Part shown: positions 1-3,517 of the stretch, one piece after another
Layout of the letters: every line of letters begins with the position of its first letter
Position numbering within the stretch: position 1 is the first letter of the stretch
Origin: an uncultured Lachnospiraceae bacterium
GTDB lineage: Bacteria > Bacillota > Clostridia > Lachnospirales > Lachnospiraceae
DNA length: 13,538 nt
NCBI GenBank assembly: GCA_910586725.1
Contig: CAJUJL010000058.1
Coordinates: 1 to 13,538, forward strand
Reading direction: 5' to 3'
The notes under the pieces: model-generated
What the model was told of the DNA's origin: nothing
The model's input: only the letters and a program-made list of their open reading frames with translations
Databases searched by the model: none
Translations under genes and position numbers: made by a program

Positions 1-2
1 GT

Positions 3-137
3 ATGAGTGATATGGATGTGCGGCAAATGTTGGCATATGCAACAGGGTATGAAGCTGGAAAGATTAGCCAGCCAATTCAGTATAATGAAGAACAGCCACG
101 CAATCCCCCAATGCAGACGCTTCAATCACAGAGATAG
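3..137 (+). CDS. Small unknown protein, possibly 5'-truncated by the window edge
   Basis: An open frame from ATG at 3 to TAG at 135 encodes 44 residues (MSDMDVRQMLAYATGYEAGK at the start). No ribosome binding site can be seen because the window begins two bases upstream, so the frame may be the 3' end of a longer gene. The C-terminal segment EEQPRNPPMQ is nearly identical, in DNA and protein, to the end of the micro-ORF at 1003-1068, so this is one copy of a duplicated gene tail. The stop overlaps the TAGGAG leader that carries the ribosome binding site of the next gene. I do not recognise a function. Confidence 0.45.
   Translation: MSDMDVRQMLAYATGYEAGKISQPIQYNEEQPRNPPMQTLQSQR
87..117 (+). 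repeat. Short coding direct repeat, copy 1
   Basis: The first 21 bases are identical to 1024-1044. After a three-base difference (CCA against TTG) a further 7 bases, ATGCAGA, also match. Both copies encode EEQPRNP near the end of a small gene, and each is followed by a TAGGAG(C/T)GTAG purine-rich leader. The two copies flank the divergent repressor unit. Confidence 0.75.
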
Positions 138-159
138 GAGCGTAGGGGGAGGTGGGATA

Positions 160-468
160 TTGAGTGCTTACACAAAAAATCTATCTGAATATATAAAAAA
201 GAGAGGAATTAACCTTTCTAAAGTGGCAAGAGAAACTGGGATTTCTTACTCTGCTTTATATAGTAGTTTGATGGATTCAGGCAGAGAAAGAGATTTAAAT
301 GCAGGTACGGTGATGTACCTGCATCATTTTTCAGAATTGGAGCTTTCAGTCAAGTATTTAATGAAAGAAGAAACAGCATTCACCTGTTCATCACTCAAGG
401 AATCAATAGATTCTAAGACTTGCTTTTTAGCTAAAGATACACCTTGGTTGGAAAATATACCACCTTGA
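160..468 (+). CDS. XRE-type HTH protein with an aberrant 3' end
   Basis: The start is taken as TTG at 160, preceded by a strong GGGGGAGGTGG site; the open frame extends upstream to 7 but without a ribosome binding site. Residues 5-45 (LSEYIKKRGINLSKVARETG onward, then SYSALYSSLMDSGRERDL) match a Cro/C1-type HTH common in Lachnospiraceae elements. After RERDL the family-like sequence ends. The frame then reads through a perfect 10-bp hairpin (299-324) and continues antisense to the repressor gene 324-656. The last 45 or so residues are therefore probably not native, and the gene looks truncated by the junction with the repressor module. It may make a shortened DNA-binding protein or be dead. 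Confidence 0.5.
   Translation: MSAYTKNLSEYIKKRGINLSKVARETGISYSALYSSLMDSGRERDLNAGTVMYLHHFSELELSVKYLMKEETAFTCSSLKESIDSKTCFLAKDTPWLENIPP
299..324. terminator. Perfect 10-bp hairpin between convergent genes
   Basis: ATGCAGGTAC and GTACCTGCAT form a perfect 10-bp stem around the 6-base loop GGTGAT. On the plus strand it is followed by CATTTTT, a short U-tract. On the minus strand it starts right at the stop codon of the repressor 324-656. It fits a terminator serving either or both converging transcripts, better on the plus strand. Confidence 0.6.
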
Positions 469-656
469 CCATTTTCTAACCAATCTTTGTTTACATTAAA
501 GACATTTTCAATGAGCAGCAGTATTCGATCAGGCGGATTGACTTTGCCGCGCATTATTTTGGAAAAATAACCAGCATCAAGGTTTATTTTCATAGCAAAC
601 TGGCGTTGAGAAATATTCAGTTCGTCCAGAAGAATTTTTAATCTATCACAAATCAT
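324..656 (-). CDS. Phage-type HTH repressor (CI-like)
   Basis: The start is ATG at 656, preceded on the minus strand by GAGGTGA at good spacing. The frame stays open much further upstream, but that part crosses the promoter and is not coding-like. The 110-aa product opens with a Cro/C1 HTH at about residues 3-60 (SQRQFAMKINLDAGYFSKIM, then NPPDRILLLIENVFNVNKDW), followed by the LENGQGG segment typical of CI-like phage and element repressors. The C-terminal tail is short and lacks a LexA/S24 peptidase, so a RecA-driven self-cleavage switch is unlikely. It is transcribed divergently from the 49-aa gene at 790, across a region with near-identical 14-bp inverted operators, and probably represses both promoters. 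Confidence 0.85.
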   Translation of the reverse strand: MICDRLKILLDELNISQRQFAMKINLDAGYFSKIMRGKVNPPDRILLLIENVFNVNKDWLENGQGGIFSNQGVSLAKKQVLESIDSLSDEQVNAVSSFIKYLTESSNSEK

Positions 657-677
657 TATAATCACCTCGCTGATGAA

Positions 678-706
678 AGCATACCAAATAAAATTGCTTA
701 TGTCAA
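678..706 (-). promoter_or_regulatory. Promoter of the repressor gene 324-656
   Basis: On the minus strand TTGACA (706-701), a 17-bp spacer and TATGCT (683-678) form a near-consensus sigma-A promoter, 22 bases upstream of the repressor ATG. The sequence TTGACATAAGCAAT, which spans the -35 box and spacer, is one of two matching candidate operators. Confidence 0.8.
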
Positions 707-750
707 TAAAAAGTATTGAAATAACACTTGACAAATTGTCATAAGCAATA
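693..750. promoter_or_regulatory. Candidate paired operators between divergent promoters
   Basis: ATTGCTTATGTCAA (693-706) and TTGTCATAAGCAAT (737-750) are inverted copies with 13 of 14 bases matching. A second symmetric element, TGACAAATTGTCA (729-741), is a perfect 13-base palindrome around a central A and overlaps the plus-strand -35 box. Each promoter therefore carries an operator copy, as expected for autoregulation plus control of the divergent gene. The adjacent HTH protein is the obvious ligand, by inference. Confidence 0.65.
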
Positions 751-756
751 TATAGT
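728..756 (+). promoter_or_regulatory. Promoter of the 49-aa gene 790-939
   Basis: TTGACA (728-733), a 17-bp spacer and TATAGT (751-756) form a near-consensus sigma-A promoter about 34 bases before the start codon. The -35 box lies in the 13-base palindrome and the spacer holds the second 14-bp operator copy, so repressor binding would block it. Confidence 0.85.
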
Positions 757-789
757 GTTGTTAAAAGCAATAGAAAGGAGGAAAGACTG

Positions 790-939
790 ATGACTAAAGC
801 ACAACAGACTTTAAAAGAGGATATTGAGAAAATCAATGATGATACAACGATTGAGAAAGTGAGAATTTTCATCATGGGTATTTTAGCACAACAGAGTATA
901 TCCGAGAACCAGCGTAACCCGACAAAGCAACTTGTATAA
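790..939 (+). CDS. Unknown 49-aa protein in the cro position
   Basis: ATG at 790 follows a strong AAAGGAGGA site with 7-base spacing and is served by the near-consensus promoter at 728-756. The product (MTKAQQTLKEDIEKINDDTT, then IEKVRIFIMGILAQQ) is a charged, helical small protein with no recognisable HTH. Its position opposite the repressor is where phages carry Cro or an anti-repressor, but sequence alone does not support either role. The end reads ENQRNPTKQ, loosely like the EEQPRNP tail of the two small ORFs at 3-137 and 1003-1068, which may reflect common ancestry of the gene tails. Confidence 0.7.
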   Translation: MTKAQQTLKEDIEKINDDTTIEKVRIFIMGILAQQSISENQRNPTKQLV

Positions 940-1002
940 ATATACAGTTGTTTGGAAAATAGGCATCTACAACACATAACTTAAAAGGGAGTTGCTAAAA
1001 GT

Positions 1003-1068
1003 GTGAAAGTGGCACAAGAAGTAGAAGAACAGCCACGCAATCCCTTGATGCAGATGGCCCAGTCATAG
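1003..1068 (+). CDS. 21-aa micro-ORF, second copy of the EEQPRNP tail
   Basis: GTG at 1003 with an AAAAGGGA site 12 bases upstream gives a 21-residue peptide ending EEQPRNPLMQMAQS. Its DNA matches 87-117 in 28 of 31 bases. It is either a shortened gene copy left after recombination or a genuine micro-protein. The start is uncertain because the spacing is long and GTG is followed almost at once by a second GTG at 1009. Confidence 0.35.
   Translation: MKVAQEVEEQPRNPLMQMAQS
1024..1054 (+). repeat. Short coding direct repeat, copy 2
   Basis: This is the second copy of 87-117, with 21 identical bases, a three-base difference and then 7 more identical bases. It lies just before a TAGGAGTGTAG leader (from 1087) that resembles the leader at 135-153. 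Confidence 0.75.
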
Positions 1069-1113
1069 AATTAGATCATTGTTCGGTAGGAGTGTAGAAG
1101 GGGGGCGAGAAAA

Positions 1114-1266
1114 TTGGATAGTGTAGATAAAACGATAACAGTAATTTGTGATTGGATTCAGAAAAAATTGGAAGCCGATGACTTAACAGAGGACAATAAA
1201 ACATATGTTGCCGAAATGACAAAGGCTCTGGCAGAGCTGGTGTCTGCCAGAGCAGATTGTTATTAG
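1114..1266 (+). CDS. Unknown 50-aa small protein
   Basis: TTG at 1114 sits behind a GAAGGGGGGCGAG ribosome binding site. The 50-residue product begins MDSVDKTITVICDWIQKKLE and ends ALAELVSARADCY. It is acidic and mostly helical, of a kind I have met next to HTH genes in Lachnospiraceae elements but cannot name. The ORF is too short for standard length cut-offs. Its stop TAG (1264-1266) overlaps by two bases the stop of a possible minus-strand gene remnant (1263-1386), so a recombination junction is likely right at its end. Confidence 0.6.
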   Translation: MDSVDKTITVICDWIQKKLEADDLTEDNKTYVAEMTKALAELVSARADCY

Positions 1267-1386
1267 TCTGTGATTTTAGATTTGCCTACCATGTTTGTGA
1301 TAGTGTCAAAGAATTTTACAGTCTCTTCTGCGGTCTTTGCAGAATCTTCATATTTAGTGATGAGGTTGTTTTGTATTGCAAGTTTG
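1263..1386 (-). pseudogene. Possible 3' remnant of an unknown gene
   Basis: Read on the minus strand, the frame ending at TAA (1265-1263) encodes LAIQNNLITKYEDSAKTAEE followed by TVKFFDTITNMVGKSKITD. This looks like genuine coding sequence, while the overlapping plus-strand frame does not. No start codon with a ribosome binding site is present, and upstream the frame passes into the 42-bp repeat that begins at 1387, where the native sequence seems to stop. I interpret it as the 3' end of a gene cut off at the repeat. Confidence 0.35.
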
Positions 1387-1428
1387 TACCAAATAAGGAG
1401 GTCAAAAGCAATGAGCAGGAAAAAGAAG
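1387..1428 (+). repeat. 42-bp direct repeat, copy 1 (leader plus start of a gene)
   Basis: This matches 3375-3416 with only two differences. It contains TACCAAAT, an AGGAGG ribosome binding site and the first six codons of a gene starting MSRKKK. The two copies bracket the minus-strand toxin-antitoxin block. Confidence 0.8.
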
Positions 1429-1644
1429 CACAAAAAAAGTGATAAGAACCTCGCACTGCAAACGATAGTTCTTATCACCGCGCTACTTGAACTCATTGAG
1501 ATTTTACTCAAAGTGCGTATCTGCTCCATCAAGCAGAGTATTGAAAGAATAGAAAAATCCATATCAAATAAAGAAGACTCTACTCGTGAGTGGTGCTCTG
1601 TGACAGAGAAAGAGCTTCACAAAGTTCTTCGTGATAAGTTTTGA
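1411..1644 (+). CDS. Small membrane-associated protein of unknown function
   Basis: ATG at 1411 follows AAGGAGG with 8-base spacing. The 77-aa product starts with a very basic stretch (MSRKKKHKKSDK), followed by one hydrophobic helix at about residues 15-35 (LALQTIVLITALLELIEILL) and a charged tail. A short TM protein with a positively charged N-terminus is plausible. The C-terminal 20 or so codons overlap the convergent gene 1580-1804, so the native end may have been nearer residue 35-45 and extended by read-through into foreign sequence. The leader and first codons are duplicated at 3375-3416, where the sequence after the repeat differs completely. No function is known to me. Confidence 0.6.
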   Translation: MSRKKKHKKSDKNLALQTIVLITALLELIEILLKVRICSIKQSIERIEKSISNKEDSTREWCSVTEKELHKVLRDKF

Positions 1645-1804
1645 GTGCAGTCATGCAAACGATTTCGGCAATCCGGGCAGTATCGTTGATCTTCTTAAGA
1701 TCAGTCTTTGGATTTTTTGAGAGAATAGCTTGATTCCTACGTTCGATTTCATTTTGAATTTTTGCGCTGATTTTTTCAAAATCAATACTTATGTTGTTTG
1801 ACAT
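1580..1804 (-). CDS. Unknown 74-aa helical protein
   Basis: ATG at 1804 is preceded on the minus strand by GAAAGGAAGG with about 8-base spacing. The product begins MSNNISIDFEKISAKIQNEI and continues as a polar helical protein. It has no domain I recognise. It lies directly downstream of the HTH gene remnant at 1821-1876 and the toxin gene, so it is probably co-transcribed with the toxin-antitoxin pair. Its end overlaps the convergent gene 1411-1644 by 65 bases, which again suggests a patchwork junction. An accessory protein of the cassette is possible, but the sequence gives no direct support. Confidence 0.65.
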   Translation of the reverse strand: MSNNISIDFEKISAKIQNEIERRNQAILSKNPKTDLKKINDTARIAEIVCMTALKTYHEELCEALSLSQSTTHE

Positions 1805-1820
1805 GGGGTAATCCTTCCTT

Positions 1821-1876
1821 TCATTTATTTATTTCCGGGTTGTCAGTTCTGCCGAGCAGGTAGTTGACGGAATAGA
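1821..1876 (-). pseudogene. 3' remnant of an HTH gene (scar R1)
   Basis: On the minus strand the frame encodes YSVNYLLGRTDNPEINK and a TGA stop at 1823-1821. This is the last 17 residues of an XRE regulator of the type intact at 3027-3257 (SVDYLLGRTDNPEVNR). The remnant begins about 5 bases after the toxin stop codon, with no HTH domain upstream. Confidence 0.8.
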
Positions 1877-1879
1877 ATT

Positions 1880-2215
1880 TTAAGCAGATGTAATGATATT
1901 ATATACTTTTTGAATGCATTCATTTATTTTATCATCGGTAAGATGACCGATTTTGTATAAAACGAGTTCAGTGCTTAAAGTGAAAATTTTATTAGGACGT
2001 ATGTTGCTATTTTGTTTGAGTGAACCAGACTGAAAATCATTATCTGATAAAGGTATGGCATAAGAATCCTTCACGTTTTTGGAAGTGATTTGCAGCATGA
2101 TATAATCAGGGCCTTTTATATCTGACAAAATGAGAGCAGGACGCTTTTTGGATGCGGTCAAATCAGTAAAGGGGAAGGGAAGGACAACAATATCACCTTT
2201 TACAAGTCTTTCCAT
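1880..2215 (-). CDS. PemK/MazF-family toxin (mRNA interferase)
   Basis: The 111-aa product has the family's N-terminal signature GDIVVLPFPFTDLTASKKRP followed by ALIL, and later DYIMLQITSK and IRPNKIFTL. These strands form the CcdB/MazF SH3-like barrel, and the length is normal for the family. Members are single-strand-specific mRNA endoribonucleases acting in the cytoplasm, neutralised by a partner antitoxin. The start ATG (2215-2213) is preceded by GAGGAGGAAGC inside the end of the antitoxin gene, which it overlaps by 16 bases, so translation is probably coupled. The cassette is bounded on both sides by HTH gene tails (1821-1876 and 2449-2529). The family assignment is firm; the cleavage site cannot be told. 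Confidence 0.92.
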   Translation of the reverse strand: MERLVKGDIVVLPFPFTDLTASKKRPALILSDIKGPDYIMLQITSKNVKDSYAIPLSDNDFQSGSLKQNSNIRPNKIFTLSTELVLYKIGHLTDDKINECIQKVYNIITSA

Positions 2216-2388
2216 GCTTCCTCCTCCTCTGTGCGCATCCAGTCTTTTGCAAGGCTTGGTTCGCTTAATAGGAAATCGTTGGTTGTGTCATTTTCCTGCA
2301 GAACGAATTTTACGAAAGAGAGAATGATGTCTAATTTATTCTCTGGCGCATGGGAGATTAAGTCTGTGATAATTTGCTGTGTTGGCAT
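2200..2388 (-). CDS. Antitoxin of the PemK/MazF pair
   Basis: The start is set at ATG 2388 because GGAGGTGG lies 5 bases upstream on the minus strand; an earlier in-frame ATG at 2403 overlaps that site and is less likely. The 62-aa product begins MPTQQIITDLISHAPENKLD, a helix resembling the DNA-binding or dimer part of DUF2281-like antitoxins. It ends in an acidic, aromatic tail (LAKDWMRTEEEEAWKDL) that would wrap the toxin. Gene order (antitoxin first), overlap and size all fit a type II system. Autoregulation is expected for the class, and the promoter at 2419-2447 is close by. I did not match it to a named antitoxin family with certainty. Confidence 0.85.
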   Translation of the reverse strand: MPTQQIITDLISHAPENKLDIILSFVKFVLQENDTTNDFLLSEPSLAKDWMRTEEEEAWKDL

Positions 2389-2418
2389 AGTGTCCACCTC
2401 CAAGAAATTGATTGATTT

Positions 2419-2447
2419 ATTATATGCGTTTTTGCGAATGATTAAAA
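2419..2447 (-). promoter_or_regulatory. Probable promoter of the antitoxin-toxin operon
   Basis: A perfect TATAAT (2424-2419, minus strand) lies about 30 bases before the antitoxin ATG. With a 17-bp spacer the -35 box is TTTTAA (2447-2442), which is weak, as is common for regulated toxin-antitoxin promoters. It starts immediately after the stop codon of HTH scar R2. Confidence 0.55.
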
Positions 2448-2448
2448 G

Positions 2449-2529
2449 TTATTTGTTAATTTCCGGGTTGTCAGTCCTGCCGAGCGGGTAGTCAATGGAG
2501 CAGTCGAGGCAGTCGGCGATTTTGACAAT
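2449..2529 (-). pseudogene. 3' remnant of an HTH gene (scar R2)
   Basis: The minus-strand frame encodes IVKIADCLDCSIDYPLGRTD then NPEINK and a TAA stop at 2451-2449. It matches the last 24 or so residues of the intact HTH gene at 3027-3257, with a Pro in place of Leu in DYLLGRT. No HTH domain lies upstream; the sequence changes abruptly into the terminator of the small RNA gene. It is a truncated gene end. Confidence 0.85.
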
Positions 2530-2643
2530 AAAAAAGTTATAGAAATAAGGTGGGGTGACAGTTCCCACATCTCCAACAGGGGCGACGGCTGCCCGTTCCG
2601 TCCTCAAATTTCCATAACTTAGTATCAAGTATATTATTTACTT
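2530..2643 (-). ncRNA. Candidate structured small RNA downstream of the PBECR-like nuclease
   Basis: On the minus strand a near-consensus promoter (2678-2650) is followed by about 110 bases with no ORF but strong pairing. A 5' hairpin CAAGUA/UACUUG lies at 2644-2626, at or just after the transcription start. A 13-bp closing stem pairs 2620-2608 with 2546-2534 (one G-U pair) and runs straight into a U6 tail, so it doubles as a terminator. Inside are GACGG/CCGUC (2602-2598 with 2588-2584), an alternative AACGGGC/GCCC-CU-GUU stem that overlaps it, and GUGGG/CCCAC (2568-2564 with 2554-2550). Boundaries are inferred from promoter spacing and the terminator. I do not recognise the RNA family. A regulator or RNA antitoxin of the adjacent nuclease is one reading, unproven. 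Confidence 0.7.
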
Positions 2644-2649
2644 GGTTAT

Positions 2650-2678
2650 ATTATACGGTCAATTTTTGGAAAAGTCAA
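2650..2678 (-). promoter_or_regulatory. Promoter of the candidate small RNA
   Basis: TTGACT (2678-2673), a 17-bp spacer and a perfect TATAAT (2655-2650) lie on the minus strand inside the last codons and stop of the nuclease gene 2659-3030. A dedicated strong promoter here makes sense only for a separate downstream transcript. Confidence 0.8.
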
Positions 2679-3030
2679 CTTTTTTCAGAGTTCCTTTTTT
2701 GATAAAGTTTTCGACTCGCCGCCTGTTCAGGATATAAAGAGAACGTGCATAGTATTTTTCGCCAGAAGATAGTCTGACGGCAACCTTGACGTATTCATTG
2801 TCAATCATAAAATTCTTAACGTATTCAATAGAATTATCGTTAGGATTTTGCCCTACATAATCGGGATATGCAAGAATATTTTGTATTTGGTCTTTGTATT
2901 TGGCGTAGTCCGAGGGATGGGAGGTTTCCATGTGAGCAATATTGGTGGCACTCATGTAAATATTATTATCCCTCAAAGATGAAAGTTCTAACAGTTTTAT
3001 GATGTATTCTGAAACAATACCAACTTTCAT
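2659..3030 (-). CDS. PBECR-like (Barnase/EndoU/ColicinE5-D/RelE superfamily) nuclease
   Basis: The 123-aa product has the features I associate with the PBECR3-type phage nuclease domain: IYMSATNIAHMETSHPSDY (residues 24-42, with H33 and H38), ILAYPDYVGQNP, IEYVKNF, then VKVAVRL (R86) and YYARSLYIL (R96, S97), ending in FIKKGTLKK. Such domains are predicted metal-independent RNases used as toxins or phage effectors. The assignment comes from remembered family patterns, not a search. The start ATG (3030-3028) overlaps the upstream HTH stop as ATGA, with GAGG just before, so the two are translationally coupled. The first 23 residues lack the domain pattern. The HTH partner may act as antitoxin and autorepressor. 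Its final codons contain the promoter of the downstream small RNA. Confidence 0.7.
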   Translation of the reverse strand: MKVGIVSEYIIKLLELSSLRDNNIYMSATNIAHMETSHPSDYAKYKDQIQNILAYPDYVGQNPNDNSIEYVKNFMIDNEYVKVAVRLSSGEKYYARSLYILNRRRVENFIKKGTLKKVDFSKN

Positions 3031-3257
3031 CTGTTTACCTCTGGGTTGTCAGTCCTGCCAAGCAGGTAGTCCACGGAACAATCGAGGTAGTCGGCGATGC
3101 GGGTGAGAGTTTCTGTTCGAGGTAAATATCCGCCTGATTGCATGGAAGATAAAGTATTTTTACTTAAATTACAATCAGATAGCATTTTACCAATAGTTAC
3201 ATTTTTACTTTTTGCAAAATCTTTGATTGTGATTGCAACTTCTTGTGAGTTGTGCAT
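3027..3257 (-). CDS. XRE-type HTH regulator, candidate antitoxin of the PBECR-like nuclease
   Basis: The start is ATG 3257, preceded on the minus strand by AAGGAGA with 8-base spacing; the frame open further upstream crosses the promoter region. The 76-aa product is a single Cro/C1 HTH domain: IKDFAKSKNVTIGKMLSDCN, LSKNTLSSMQSGGYLPRTET and then LTRIADYLDCSVDYLLGRTD, which is the classic family C-terminus. It is coupled by ATGA overlap to the nuclease. A near-perfect operator-like element (3324-3339) lies upstream in a divergent promoter region and is its likely binding site. Two truncated copies of its 3' end occur at 1821-1876 and 2449-2529. Confidence 0.85.
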   Translation of the reverse strand: MHNSQEVAITIKDFAKSKNVTIGKMLSDCNLSKNTLSSMQSGGYLPRTETLTRIADYLDCSVDYLLGRTDNPEVNR

Positions 3258-3316
3258 AAAACAGCTCTCCTTATTTTGTAGAAAATGCCAAAATCCAAAT
3301 AACTTTGGAAAAATAC

Positions 3317-3345
3317 TTGATATTCCCAAGATATTGGGACATAAT
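3317..3345 (+). promoter_or_regulatory. Promoter with embedded operator, reading toward 3399
   Basis: TTGATA (3317-3322), a 17-bp spacer and CATAAT (3340-3345) each differ from consensus by one base. The spacer holds TCCCAAGATATTGGGA (3324-3339), with 6-bp inverted arms around GATA, well placed for binding by an HTH dimer such as the divergent product 3027-3257. The -10 and following bases, ATAATATAACCAAGT, are identical to those of the small RNA promoter on the opposite strand (2654-2640). Confidence 0.7.
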
Positions 3346-3374
3346 ATAACCAAGTTAAGCAATTAAATTAATTA

Positions 3375-3416
3375 TACCAAATTAGGAGGTCAAAAGCAAT
3401 GAGCAAGAAAAAGAAG
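3375..3416 (+). repeat. 42-bp direct repeat, copy 2
   Basis: This copy matches 1387-1428 in 40 of 42 bases, covering TACCAAAT, the AGGAGG site, the start codon and codons 2-6. Downstream of it the two loci are unrelated. Confidence 0.8.
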
Positions 3417-3431
3417 GTGGGAAAAAGATGA
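3399..3431 (+). CDS. 10-aa basic leader-like micro-ORF (MSKKKKVGKR)
   Basis: ATG at 3399 has the same strong AGGAGG site as the gene at 1411, but the frame closes after ten codons, with TGA sharing bases with the ATG of the next ORF (ATGA at 3428-3431). It may be a truncated start of the 1411-type gene that now works as a coupling leader for the TM peptide. Confidence 0.4.
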   Translation: MSKKKKVGKR

Positions 3432-3517
3432 GAGAATTAGGCATTATTCTTAATATTGGAATTATTATAGTGGACGCTGCGTTAATAGCCGTCCTTTTAA
3501 GGAGGTGGAAGAAGTGA
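3428..3517 (+). CDS. 29-aa single-pass membrane micro-protein
   Basis: ATG at 3428 overlaps the previous stop as ATGA. The product begins MRELGIILNIGIIIVDAALI and ends AVLLRRWKK, which is one clear transmembrane helix with a basic C-terminal anchor. The frame ends at TGA 3515-3517, overlapping the GTG start of the following HTH gene. Two successive stop/start overlaps argue that it is translated. Its function is unknown; small TM proteins next to regulators can be toxins or membrane tethers, but no homology is seen here. Confidence 0.55.
   Translation: MRELGIILNIGIIIVDAALIAVLLRRWKK

Noticed and set aside
657..977. Upstream extension of the repressor frame on the minus strand (would give 217 aa)
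   Set aside because: It runs through both promoters and operators and antisense to the 49-aa gene, and the extra sequence is not protein-like. The GAGGTGA site fixes the start at 656.
2580..2602. Classical H-type pseudoknot (GACGG/CCGUC with GGGC/GCCC) in the small RNA
   Set aside because: The second connecting loop would have zero bases across a 5-bp stem, which is sterically unlikely. I report alternative folds instead of claiming a pseudoknot.
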